Positions 38,659 through 46,453 of a stretch of 64,000 nt of DNA are shown here, in pieces (the stretch's first letter is position 1; each line of letters begins with the position of its first letter). The notes under the pieces are model-generated. The model worked only from the letters and a program-made list of their open reading frames with translations, was not told the DNA's origin and searched no databases. This DNA is from Gallionella sp. (GTDB lineage: Bacteria; Pseudomonadota; Gammaproteobacteria; Burkholderiales; Gallionellaceae). The stretch covers positions 665,845 through 729,844 of the forward strand of contig JAQTUP010000001.1 in assembly GCA_028707275.1 (NCBI GenBank), written 5' to 3'. The translations under genes and the position numbers were made by a program.

Positions 38659-39374
38659 TGTTTTTCCCCGTCGGGGACGAACACATAACCATGTCCCCAT
38701 ACCGTCTGGATAAAACGCGGATGAGCGGGCGCGTGCTCTATGAGCTTGCGCAGGCGTGAAACCTGCACATCAATGGCCCGGTCGAACGGGTCGTGATCGC
38801 GGCCACGGGCCAGTTCCATCAACTTGTCGCGCGACAACGGCTGGCGCGGATGCGTGACCAGAACTTTCAGCAGTGCAAATTCCCCGGTCGTAATCTGGAC
38901 AGGCGCACCGGCTTTACTCAGTGCACGCGTCGCCAGATTCAGCTCATAATCCCCGAAGACTACCACCCTCTCGCAACTGTCAGGCGCGCCTATCGCATGC
39001 TGCCCTTTGCGCCGCAAAACAGCGTGAATGCGTGCGACCAGTTCGCGCGGATTAAAAGGTTTGGGCAGATAATCGTCCGCGCCCATTTCCAGCCCGATGA
39101 TGCGATCGATTTCATCGCCCCGGGCCGTGAGCAAAATGACCGGCACGTTCTCGCCTGCCGCGCGCAGACGGCGCAAGATCGCCAGGCCGTCCTCGCCCGG
39201 CAACATCAGATCCAGCACCAGCAGATGGTAGCGATTGAACAACAGCGCCCTGTCCAGTTCACAGCCATCCCCCACGGCTTTGACACTAAATCCCTGTTCG
39301 CCCAGATAACGCAGCAATAATTCGCGTAGCCGCACGTCATCATCAATAATCAATATGCGTTGTGTATTTTCCAT
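38655..39374 (-). CDS. ompR: OmpR-family response regulator
   Basis: 239 aa. Receiver (ILIIDDDVRLRELLLRYLGEQGF, LVLDLMLPGEDGLAIL, LLTARGDEIDRI, YLPKPFNPREL) and a C-terminal winged helix (DYELNLATRALSKAGAPVQITTGEFALLKVLVTHPRQPLSRDKLMELARGRDHDPFDRAIDVQVSRLRKLIE...QTVWGHGYVFVPDG). Close to proteobacterial OmpR, including the GRDHDPFDR stretch. It pairs with the kinase immediately downstream. The gene faces away from the secreted 19-residue-repeat protein at 39538, a plausible target. Confidence 0.93.
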   Translation of the reverse strand: MENTQRILIIDDDVRLRELLLRYLGEQGFSVKAVGDGCELDRALLFNRYHLLVLDLMLPGEDGLAILRRLRAAGENVPVILLTARGDEIDRIIGLEMGADDYLPKPFNPRELVARIHAVLRRKGQHAIGAPDSCERVVVFGDYELNLATRALSKAGAPVQITTGEFALLKVLVTHPRQPLSRDKLMELARGRDHDPFDRAIDVQVSRLRKLIEHAPAHPRFIQTVWGHGYVFVPDGEKQ

Positions 39375-39425
39375 CGCAACATGATACAGCGGGAAAGGAA
39401 AACTGGAGACGGCAGAAGGTGAATT

Positions 39426-39445
39426 GAAACAAATTGCTACAACTT
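39426..39445. promoter_or_regulatory. Possible OmpR-type tandem operator
   Basis: GAAACAAATT and GCTACAACTT lie head to tail with a 10-bp step, resembling the direct half-sites recognised by OmpR-class regulators. They are in the divergent region between ompR and the repeat protein gene. Recognised by eye only. Confidence 0.3.
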
Positions 39446-39537
39446 AACCCGCCGGAAAAACACTTTACTTACAATTAGAACCTACTATCGATCCTGTACC
39501 ACCCATGCAAATCCGATCAAATATCAGGAGTTAAATC

Positions 39538-40041
39538 ATGAAAATGCTTATCAAAACGCTTGTCGCCGCCGGCATCTTGGCCTCGTTCAGTTTTAATACC
39601 ATGGCCGCAGACGCGGCATCTGCCGTAAAACCCGTGATGCAGGAACATATGGAGCGCATGAAAACCATGACGCCCGAGGAGCGGGCGAAGGAACGCGATG
39701 CGATGCACAAGGAAATGCAGAGTCTCACCCCGGAAGAGCGGGCAGCCAGACGCCGGGAGATGCACGAATATATGGAGAAAATGCCGCCGGAAGAACGCCG
39801 CGCAATGCATCAAAAAATGCATGATGACATGCAAAAAATGTCGCCCGAAGAACGGGCGAAGCGTCACGAGGAAATGCGGCATGAATGGGACAGCATGACC
39901 CCGGAACAACGCGCAGAACGCCGTCGTGAAATGCGTGAGCACTGGAAAAACATGCCGCCTGAAGAACGCCGTCGATTCAAACGCGACATGAAATGCGACA
40001 TGCCCCCGGCCGATAAACCTGCCGCAAAGCCTGCAAAATAA
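39538..40041 (+). CDS. Secreted helical protein built of 19-residue repeats (MxPEERA type)
   Basis: 167 aa. A signal peptide (MKMLIKTLVAAGILASFSFNTMAADA) is followed by about five and a half tandem units of exactly 19 residues, for example MTPEERAKERDAMHKEMQS, LTPEERAARRREMHEYMEK, MSPEERAKRHEEMRHEWDS. The final unit merges into a Pro/Ala/Lys tail. The MTPEQR/LTPEER core is like the LTxxQ motif of the periplasmic Spy/CpxP family and of DUF3106 proteins, but the regular repeat is unusual. The units are rich in Met, His and Glu, so metal binding is conceivable. AGGAG precedes the start. Divergent from ompR, which may control it. Confidence 0.8.
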   Translation: MKMLIKTLVAAGILASFSFNTMAADAASAVKPVMQEHMERMKTMTPEERAKERDAMHKEMQSLTPEERAARRREMHEYMEKMPPEERRAMHQKMHDDMQKMSPEERAKRHEEMRHEWDSMTPEQRAERRREMREHWKNMPPEERRRFKRDMKCDMPPADKPAAKPAK

Positions 40042-40076
40042 CCAGCCAAGCTGCCCGTTCTGGCGGGCAGCGCCCG

Positions 40077-40259
40077 CTATTTCTTGCCAGACTCGCCAGA
40101 GGTTTCCGCCCCACCCTTTTGCCATGTTGAATAGCACTCCAGACCGCAAAAATGCACCACGTAATCGACGGCCTCCGGCGTTTTAGCCGCTGAAATCGGC
40201 ACTTCCTTGCGGCAAATATCACATGCTACCAACTCTTCTTCCGGCAATTGCTTATCCAT
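40077..40259 (-). CDS. DUF3330 small zinc-finger-like protein
   Basis: 60 aa. MDKQLPEEELVACDICRKEVPISAAKTPEAVDYVVHFCGLECYSTW matches the DUF3330 pattern with CX2C and CX3C metal-binding pairs. The start ATG 40259 is preceded by GGAG; a longer frame to 40328 is unsupported. These proteins occur widely in betaproteobacteria, some beside metal-resistance genes; the function is unknown. Confidence 0.75.
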   Translation of the reverse strand: MDKQLPEEELVACDICRKEVPISAAKTPEAVDYVVHFCGLECYSTWQKGGAETSGESGKK

Positions 40260-40800
40260 GACTTGACTCCTCCCAATTATTTTATGGCACTCAAAACGCA
40301 GCTTATCGGGGAAACACGGACTGCGCAAGCAACTTGCAGCGACGGCACCCGATACCTAAAAATTCTGCCAATATGCACGCATAGACCAAAACACATAGGC
40401 CGTTCGGCATATTGACACCCACACTCAACACGATGAGACTGCCGCATGGTTCGAAGTCATCATAAAAGCCCGACCCAAACCCGCGCCAGCGTGCATTCAC
40501 GATTTTCATCATTTACCAACAAGCTGCGCCAAACACGCGCAATAAACTGATATTGAAGAAGTTTTAAATATCAACAAAAGCATAGCCAACTGTCCGATTA
40601 AAAAATTTGGTTGTTGTCGCAGCGGCTTTAGGTTGGGTCTCTCATCCCTATGTCTCGCACCGCTGCTTTTCATCCGTCTTTCCAAACATCGCACTTTCCG
40701 TGGTGTTGGGCTGTATGGCGGCGGCAATTCTTCGTTAGGCTTGGTTGGCACGGGCCGGGTCTTTCACTATTTCTTGCCGTGCATAACATAGGAGGCTGAA
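40260..40800. other. Intergenic region, left flank of cassette patch
   Basis: 540 bp with no convincing gene. A 69-codon minus-strand frame (40303-40512) has a good hydrophobic stretch but no family sequence or clear ribosome site. The right part contains an inverted pair GCAGCGG/CCGCTGC (about 40618-40665) and the recombination-like core at 40734. Confidence 0.4.
40734..40740 (+). other. Integron-type recombination core (GTTAGGC)
   Basis: A perfect GTTRRRY core preceded by GGCGGCAATTCTTC, which resembles the right half of an attC site (2L box). I cannot find a matching left half, so it may be an attI-like site or a degraded attC. It lies 60 bp before the first cassette ORF, as expected for a cassette boundary. 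Confidence 0.4.
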
Positions 40801-41115
40801 ATGTCTTGTTTACGACTTACTATAATTAGGCTGGCATTGTTAGCCGCGATGCTTTTTCCACTAGCCACGTCGGCGAAGCCAGATCCACAATGCATTCGCT
40901 CCTGCGGCATCCAGTTACGTTCATGCCAAGCAAGTTGTAATGGTGCTGAGAATAGCTGTAAGCGGAACTGCTCCCGGAATTGCGGAAACGAGGAAGCAAC
41001 AAACATCGTATGCCTTGATGCATGCTTGTTGAATTGTGAAGGCGACTCTAGCTGCACCGAAGGGTGCTTGTCCGATAACAAATCCTGTACAGCTTCGTGT
41101 CCAGAGGTGAAATAA
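40801..41115 (+). CDS. Cysteine-rich secreted protein, cassette-borne
   Basis: 104 aa. A signal peptide (to about LATSA) is followed by about 77 residues with 14 cysteines, mostly in CX3C pairs with six-residue gaps (CIRSCGIQLRSCQASC, CKRNCSRNC, CLDACLLNC, CTEGCLSDNKSCTASC). Such spacing suggests two or three disulfide-linked helical hairpins. AGGAGG precedes the ATG. It occupies the space between a GTTAGGC core and an attC site, the layout of an integron gene cassette. No family or function recognised. Confidence 0.7.
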   Translation: MSCLRLTIIRLALLAAMLFPLATSAKPDPQCIRSCGIQLRSCQASCNGAENSCKRNCSRNCGNEEATNIVCLDACLLNCEGDSSCTEGCLSDNKSCTASCPEVK

Positions 41116-41149
41116 AGGACATCCGGCATATCTTTTAGTCTCGCGAGTG

Positions 41150-41216
41150 GCCCAACCCATCATTCGAGCGGACCTGCGCGAAAAGCCGCGCAGGCCGTTG
41201 AATTCAGACGTTAGAT
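41150..41216 (+). other. attC recombination site (integron cassette)
   Basis: 67 bp. Left core GCCCAAC (RYYYAAC) at 41150 and right core GTTAGAT (GTTRRRY) at 41210. Between them ATTCGAGCGGACC pairs with GGCCGTTGAATTC, leaving an extrahelical base, around a central stem CTGCGCG-AAAAGC-CGCGCAG. This is the full attC architecture. No integrase gene is in the window. Confidence 0.85.
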
Positions 41217-41242
41217 TTCAAACATAAACGCGATACTCGCCC

Positions 41243-41746
41243 ATGACTGTATCAACCGATTGGATTACTGCAAGCGCATCGCTCCTCTCTGCAATTGCAA
41301 CGTGTGTTGCATCTGTGGGCGTCTGGTACGCGCGGCGGCAGTTGCAGACAAGTAGAGAAATTTCTCAACTCCAGTTCGAGGACGCTCTCGCTAAGGAATA
41401 CCGCGATCTCGCGAACTGCATACCGACAAAGGCTCTTTTGGGTGCGGAGCTATCCGAAGATGAATACAATAAAGCCTTCGATGACATCTTTCATTACATC
41501 GACCTGTCAAATGAGCAGGTTTGCCTTCGGTTTCGTAATCGCATTGGCAAAGACGTTTGGGAGAGTTGGTGTGACGGCATCAAGACGAACCTTTCTCTTC
41601 CTACGTTTCGAAAGGCATGGAGCGAAATCAAGGGGCAGTCAGAAAGCTTCAGAGAGCTTCGGCGTCTGGAGCAGGAAGAGTTCGAACGTGATCCGAGGGA
41701 ATGGCATGAAACCTCCTGCTGTTGTTCTTGCGCGATGAATAACTGA
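41243..41746 (+). CDS. Membrane-anchored hypothetical protein, cassette-borne
   Basis: 167 aa. One N-terminal membrane helix (WITASASLLSAIATCVASVGVWYARRQ), then a helical cytoplasmic part (FEDALAKEYRDLANCIPTKALLGAELSEDEYNKAFDDIFHYIDLSNEQ) and a C-terminal CCCSC cluster. Proteins of this shape are frequent among integron cassette products. It starts 27 bp after the attC core. No attC site follows it within 300 bp, so this cassette has lost its tail or is the recombined end of the array. Function unknown. Confidence 0.65.
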   Translation: MTVSTDWITASASLLSAIATCVASVGVWYARRQLQTSREISQLQFEDALAKEYRDLANCIPTKALLGAELSEDEYNKAFDDIFHYIDLSNEQVCLRFRNRIGKDVWESWCDGIKTNLSLPTFRKAWSEIKGQSESFRELRRLEQEEFERDPREWHETSCCCSCAMNN

Positions 41747-41874
41747 TGTTACGCACAAGCTCAAAAAATCAGGGTTAATAAGTTATTTTGAGGGGTAATC
41801 TTGGCGCTCCACCTGAATCCCCTGTACGCCGCTGAAAATATACTGAAAATGTTCATAAGTTGAGCTTTTTTAGT

Positions 41875-42060
41875 TAGTTCTCATCCAGAAACGTAACTAT
41901 TTGAACTTAAACAAAAATACGACAAATATAGCAGAAAAATCACTACAAAAAAACAATAACTCATTGATTTTAGCGGGTATTTTATGTCATTTGCATCTTG
42001 AAAATATCAATCTATATTATTGTTTTTTAAAGGTAAAATCGAGTTTCTGGATGAGAACTA
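41875..42060. mobile_element. Short AT-rich inverted-repeat element (MITE-like)
   Basis: A 186-bp element bounded by perfect 18-bp inverted repeats TAGTTCTCATCCAGAAAC / GTTTCTGGATGAGAACTA. The outer TA pairs could be TA target duplications with 16-bp ends, as for IS630/Tc1-type insertion. The interior is strongly AT-rich with no credible gene. It lies where the attC of the last cassette would be expected. A partner transposase is not in the window. Confidence 0.6.
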
Positions 42061-42061
42061 G

Positions 42062-42081
42062 ATACCGGCCTTCGCCGGTAT
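42062..42081. terminator. Perfect GC hairpin (REP-like) near the rimO 3' end
   Basis: ATACCGGC-CTTC-GCCGGTAT, an 8-bp stem with a stable tetraloop, followed by GACG. It has no T run, so it may be a dispersed REP-like palindrome that also helps end rimO transcription. Confidence 0.45.
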
Positions 42082-42111
42082 GACGCAGCTATTGCTCATG
42101 GATGATTGAGA

Positions 42112-43422
42112 CTAAACCAGTTCGCCCCACAAATCGTGTGTATCGGAATCGGTGATCACCACGTCTACCATGTCGCCCACCTTCAAATGCTGACCTTCGT
42201 TGATGTAGACCTGGCCGTCGATTTCCGGCGCATCGGCAAAACTGCGGGAAATTGCGCCCTCCTCATCCACTTCATCGACTAACACCGTCATAGTCTTGCC
42301 GATCTTGAGCTTGAGTTTTTCTTCGCTGATTTCTTCCTGCAACCACATCAGGCGGGCAAGACGTTCCTGCTGCACTTCGGGCGGCACAGGATCGGGCAGC
42401 TCGTTGGCCGCCGCTCCGTCCACCGGAGAATAAGCGAATGCGCCTACGCGGTCGAGCTGTGCTTCCTCGATAAAATCGAGCAGTTCCTCGAATTCCTCTT
42501 CGGTCTCGCCGGGAAAACCCACGATGAAGGTGCTGCGCAAGGTAAGTTCCGGACATATCTCGCGCCATTTCTTGATGCGCGCCAGCACATTGTCGCTGTT
42601 GCCGGGGCGTTTCATCAGTTTGAGGATGCGCTGGTTGGCGTGCTGAAACGGGATATCCAGATAGGGCAATATTTTGCCCTCCGCCATCAACGGGATCAAC
42701 TCATCCACATGCGGGTACGGATAGACGTAATGCATCCGCACCCACACCCCCAAGGTACCCAGGGCGGCGGCAAGTTCAGTCATGCGTGTTTTTAAAGGGC
42801 GTCCACCCCAGAAGCCGGTGCGGTATTTTACGTCCACGCCATAGGCGCTGGTATCCTGAGAGATCACCAGCAATTCCTTCACCCCGGCGTTGACCAGATT
42901 TTGAGCTTCTGTCATCACGTCCCCTACCGGGCGGCTGACCAGGTCCCCGCGCAAGCTCGGGATGATGCAGAAGGTGCAGCGGTGGTTGCAGCCTTCGGAA
43001 ATTTTCAAGTACGCATAATGTTTCGGCGTCAGGCGTATGCCTTGCGGCGGCACCAAATCGGTATAGGGATCATGAGGTTTGGGCAGATGAAGATGCACCG
43101 CCTCCATCACTTCATCGGTCGCGTGCGGCCCTGTCACCGCCAGCACCTTGGGGTGAGCCAGTTTGACCACATCCCCCTTGGCGCCCAGACAACCTGTGAC
43201 GATCACACGGCCATTTTCGGCGAGGGCTTCACCTATCGCGTCCAGCGATTCTTCCACCGCACTGTCGATAAAGCCGCAGGTGTTCACCACCACCAGATCC
43301 GCGTCCTTATAGGTGTCAGAAATCAGATAACCCTCGGCGCGCAGCCGTGTGAGAATATGCTCGGAATCCACGGTTGCCTTGGGGCAACCGAGCGATACAA
43401 AACCTACTTTTGGAATGTTCAT
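42112..43422 (-). CDS. rimO: Ribosomal protein S12 methylthiotransferase RimO
   Basis: 436 aa. Radical-SAM enzyme adding a methylthio group to Asp88 (E. coli numbering) of ribosomal protein S12. Seen: UPF0004 domain with cluster cysteines in [24 protein letters not shown] and TGCLGAKGD; radical-SAM motif [19 protein letters not shown]; a typical RimO stretch [11 protein letters not shown]; and a C-terminal TRAM domain ending [10 protein letters not shown]. Normal length. Confidence 0.97.
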   Translation of the reverse strand: MNIPKVGFVSLGCPKATVDSEHILTRLRAEGYLISDTYKDADLVVVNTCGFIDSAVEESLDAIGEALAENGRVIVTGCLGAKGDVVKLAHPKVLAVTGPHATDEVMEAVHLHLPKPHDPYTDLVPPQGIRLTPKHYAYLKISEGCNHRCTFCIIPSLRGDLVSRPVGDVMTEAQNLVNAGVKELLVISQDTSAYGVDVKYRTGFWGGRPLKTRMTELAAALGTLGVWVRMHYVYPYPHVDELIPLMAEGKILPYLDIPFQHANQRILKLMKRPGNSDNVLARIKKWREICPELTLRSTFIVGFPGETEEEFEELLDFIEEAQLDRVGAFAYSPVDGAAANELPDPVPPEVQQERLARLMWLQEEISEEKLKLKIGKTMTVLVDEVDEEGAISRSFADAPEIDGQVYINEGQHLKVGDMVDVVITDSDTHDLWGELV

Positions 43423-43437
43423 TTTAAACTTTCAGGT

Positions 43438-44226
43438 TTATGTGCCAACCATCAGGTTGACCAAAAATATCGAAGACACGCCCGCCACGATCAGCGTGAC
43501 CTGCTCCAGCGTGTCACGCAAGCGCGTGCGCTGATGCAAGCCGGGAATCAGATCCGCGACGGCAACATAAATCATGCTGGCAGCAGCCAGCGCCAGCAGG
43601 GTAGGCACGGCACCCTGCATGGATTGCAAGGCAAAATACGCCAGCACACCGCCGACTAACGTTGCCAGGCTGGACAGCAGATTGAGCATCAATGCTTGCG
43701 CACGACTATAGCCCGAATGCAGCAAGATCATGAAGTCACCGACTTCCTGTGGAATTTCATGCGCGATAATCGCCAAGGCCGTGACCACGCCCAAATGCAC
43801 ATCGGTCAAAAAAGCGGCGGCGATAATAATGCCATCCACAAAATTATGAAAAGTATCGCCCACCATAATCATCATCCCGCTGCGACCATGAGGCTCGTGC
43901 GACACAACCGGCTCATGCGGCTCATGCACCTCGCAATGGTCGTGGTGACAATGCCGCCACAACAATAATTTTTCCAGCGTGAAAAACAGCAGGATGCCTA
44001 ACAACAGCGTGCCACTCAACACGGCACCATTGGTCGCAAGGCGGATAGCTTCGGGCAAAATATCGAGAAATACAGCGCCCAGCAATGCACCTATCGCATA
44101 GCTGACCAGCGCATTAACCCAATGCGCACGGGCGTTCAGCGCAAACAACGCGGCGCACAAAACACTCAGCACACCGCCTAACAGACTGGCCGCGATGATC
44201 CACAGCAAAACGGTCATAGGATTCAT
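43438..44226 (-). CDS. ZIP-family divalent metal transporter
   Basis: 262 aa, about eight membrane helices. A His-rich cytoplasmic loop (HCHHDHCEVHEPHEPVVSHEPHG) separates helices 3 and 4. Helix 4 has the metal-site signature GDTFHNFVDGIIIAAAF and helix 5 IAHEIPQEVGDFMILL. ZIP proteins move zinc, iron or similar ions into the cytoplasm. It is 15 bp upstream of rimO on the same strand. The specific metal cannot be read from sequence. Confidence 0.93.
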   Translation of the reverse strand: MNPMTVLLWIIAASLLGGVLSVLCAALFALNARAHWVNALVSYAIGALLGAVFLDILPEAIRLATNGAVLSGTLLLGILLFFTLEKLLLWRHCHHDHCEVHEPHEPVVSHEPHGRSGMMIMVGDTFHNFVDGIIIAAAFLTDVHLGVVTALAIIAHEIPQEVGDFMILLHSGYSRAQALMLNLLSSLATLVGGVLAYFALQSMQGAVPTLLALAAASMIYVAVADLIPGLHQRTRLRDTLEQVTLIVAGVSSIFLVNLMVGT

Positions 44227-44335
44227 TCATGGATTCAAGGTCGCGAATTATAGCGGATTGCGCCCTCTTACGGCCCAACTCATCGGGTGCGCTGCGTGAT
44301 AGCATTCAATCTCCTCTTGCGTATTTGGAAAACTC

Positions 44336-44989
44336 ATGACAACGCTGCCGATTTTCTCGCCCCTTGACGCCCGCGTACTGGGGGTACTGATCGAAAAAGA
44401 AAAAACCGTACCTGACGCCTACCCGCTGTCTGTGAACACCCTGACCCTGGGCTGCAATCAAAAAACGGCGCGCGATCCGGTCATGTCGGTGTCCGAGAGT
44501 GAAGTGCTGGAGGCGATAGACAGGCTCAAGGAATATTCGCTGATCATCGAATCGAGCGGCGGACGCGTGATGCGCTATGCGCACAACGCGCGGCGCGCCT
44601 TCAAATTACCCGAACAGTCTGTCGCACTGCTGGCAGTATTGATGCTGCGCGGCCCGCAGACGGCAGGTGAATTGCGCACCAATTGCGACAGGCTGCATCC
44701 GTTTGGCGACATATCCTCGGTAGACGCATTTCTGGAGGAACTCGCCGGCGCTCAACCGCCCTGGGTCGTCAAATTACCCAAGCTGCCCGGCTCGCGCGAA
44801 CACCGCTGGACTCACCTGTTGTGCGGCGCGGTCGATATTGAAACATTTAAAACAACATCAGGCGCCACTCATCAGCACACGGCATCCGAGGAGGTGACCG
44901 CATTGCAGGCCGATGTGGCAAGGCTCAGTGAAGAAGTGACAACGCTGCGCAGTATCGTGGAGAAAATCCGGGCAGAACTGGGAATATGA
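44336..44989 (+). CDS. yceH: YceH family protein (DUF480)
   Basis: 217 aa, cytoplasmic, two winged-helix domains. Family signatures: LDARVLGVLIEKEKTVPDAYPLSVNTLTLGCNQKTARDPVM, LRGPQTAGELRTNCDRLHPF, and EHRWTHLLCG. A C-terminal heptad-rich coiled coil (TALQADVARLSEEVTTLRSIVEKIRAEL) follows. Function is unknown; DNA binding is suggested by the fold. The stop codon overlaps the first unit of a heptamer array. Confidence 0.92.
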   Translation: MTTLPIFSPLDARVLGVLIEKEKTVPDAYPLSVNTLTLGCNQKTARDPVMSVSESEVLEAIDRLKEYSLIIESSGGRVMRYAHNARRAFKLPEQSVALLAVLMLRGPQTAGELRTNCDRLHPFGDISSVDAFLEELAGAQPPWVVKLPKLPGSREHRWTHLLCGAVDIETFKTTSGATHQHTASEEVTALQADVARLSEEVTTLRSIVEKIRAELGI

Positions 44990-45022
44990 TTCAGGATTCA
45001 GGATTCAGGATTCAGGATTCAG
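44988..45022. repeat. Heptanucleotide tandem repeat (GATTCAG), 5 copies
   Basis: Five perfect GATTCAG units separate two convergent genes. The yceH stop codon overlaps the first unit, and the stop codon of the carrier gene on the other strand lies in the third, so the last residues LNPES of that protein are repeat-encoded. This is the same heptamer as the 13-copy array at 17919-18014. Confidence 0.95.
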
Positions 45023-46420
45023 TGACACTTTATACTGCTCGTCCTCCAGGCGCTTGTGATAACGGCCCGCCAGTATCCCAAGCGCGATCCAGCCTAGCAT
45101 GACCAGCACCAGCAACAAGGAGAGCCAGCGCACCGACTCACCTGAAAAACCCAGGCTGATAAAATAAACCAGCAGTACCGCGACACCTTTCCCCAGGCGC
45201 AGCCAGAAGATATCGATAAAAGCCTTGGCCTCGTATTTTTCCTTGCGCGAAACAGGTACGTAGAGCAATTCCTTGGCGGTCTGCTGAATGGAATAGGCGA
45301 AGCCATAATCGAAAGTATTCAACAGGCTGCCGAAGAGCAGAACAGGAAAGAGCAAATAACCGACAGAGCCCAGCAACACCGAAACCGGCAAAACACAGAG
45401 TGCGACTGCGATCCCCCAGCGTCTGATCACCCAGCCCGTCAGGAAAATCTGAACGATCAGCGCGACAAAATTCGAAAAAGCATACACCGATGCAAAGTAG
45501 GTCTTGTAGTTTTCCGTTGCGACCGAATGAAGCACGCTGGAGGTGAACTGGTAATCAATCACGATGGACGTGATTTCATAAAGCATCACAATACCTGCCA
45601 GCCAGCGCAGATAGGGGGAGCGCATCGTCAGTCGCATCCCTTCCATGGCATGCGCATACCCCCCCCCTTCGGGCAGCGGCGAATCTGACGTGCTGTGAAA
45701 ATCCAGCACAGGCCTGCGCTCGATGATATGCGCGGCCAGATGTTCGATGAGCACAACCCCTGCCACCAGCGCCAAAGACAAAAGCACAGAATAAGACGGA
45801 TCCACCAGCGCGGATTGATGGGCGATCACGGAGCTGCCAAAAAATCCGCCCAGTACGCCGCCCGTTCCGATCAATCCATAGGTCAACTTGGAAGTTTTCG
45901 AATCAAAACTGTCGTTGAGAAAAGAGAAAAACATCAGCAACATGCTGGTGATGAATAAATCCCCGAACAAATAAAAGGCCCAGACGGACAGCGCACTTGT
46001 ACTGTCGAGTAAAAAATAGAACAACACCAGACAAGCCACAAAGAACGTCGTGACCAGCAGCGTATAACGCTCTCGTTTGAATCGCCTGGCCAACAGGGTA
46101 TAGACGATCATCGCGAAGAACGCGATGACAATATTGAGCTCTTTGGCCAGCAACTCGACTTGCGCCGCATCGATGGTCTGCCCCAGAAAACTCGACGCGT
46201 GCAGCTTGTGATAGCCGATAAACAGGGATTTTTTAAGCGGCTTGAGTATCCAGTAGGTCGTGATGATCAAAAAGAAACTGCTGAACATATACATCGAAAA
46301 CAGCCTGTCTCGCCGTGAGATGGAGAAGAGCTGAAAAACGAAACCCGCGCCCAGAATCAGTCCCAGAAGGTATCGCCACTCCCACGCCCAGCTGACAAAG
46401 TTTACGAAAAAATAATCCAT
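45005..46420 (-). CDS. ATP/ADP translocase-like (NTT/AAA family) membrane carrier
   Basis: 471 aa, about twelve hydrophobic helices. The segment LIITTYWILKPLKKSLFIGYHKL resembles the first signature of the ATP:ADP antiporter family (helix 1 with ...RPLK...SL), and later TAKELLYVPVSRKEKYEAKAFIDIFWLRLGKG matches the family's conserved C-terminal part. Classic members import ATP in intracellular parasites; free-living bacteria have distant homologues of unknown substrate. The last residues LNPES and the stop are encoded by a heptamer repeat. Alternatively a generic MFS carrier. Confidence 0.75.
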   Translation of the reverse strand: MDYFFVNFVSWAWEWRYLLGLILGAGFVFQLFSISRRDRLFSMYMFSSFFLIITTYWILKPLKKSLFIGYHKLHASSFLGQTIDAAQVELLAKELNIVIAFFAMIVYTLLARRFKRERYTLLVTTFFVACLVLFYFLLDSTSALSVWAFYLFGDLFITSMLLMFFSFLNDSFDSKTSKLTYGLIGTGGVLGGFFGSSVIAHQSALVDPSYSVLLSLALVAGVVLIEHLAAHIIERRPVLDFHSTSDSPLPEGGGYAHAMEGMRLTMRSPYLRWLAGIVMLYEITSIVIDYQFTSSVLHSVATENYKTYFASVYAFSNFVALIVQIFLTGWVIRRWGIAVALCVLPVSVLLGSVGYLLFPVLLFGSLLNTFDYGFAYSIQQTAKELLYVPVSRKEKYEAKAFIDIFWLRLGKGVAVLLVYFISLGFSGESVRWLSLLLVLVMLGWIALGILAGRYHKRLEDEQYKVSLNPES

Positions 46421-46453
46421 GAACGCATCATAGCAGCAACTTTATCCCCGGCG

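Noticed and set aside
39517..40149. 210-codon minus-strand ORF of His/Phe repeats
   Set aside because: It is the complement of the 19-residue repeat gene, which has a signal peptide and ribosome site; the repeat explains the open antisense frame.
40303..40512. 69-codon minus-strand gene
   Set aside because: Hydrophobic stretch only; no ribosome site, homologous pattern or conserved context visible.
41901..42083. 60-codon ORF in the inverted-repeat element
   Set aside because: AT-rich, contains the right inverted end and hairpin as codons, and has no ribosome site or family match.
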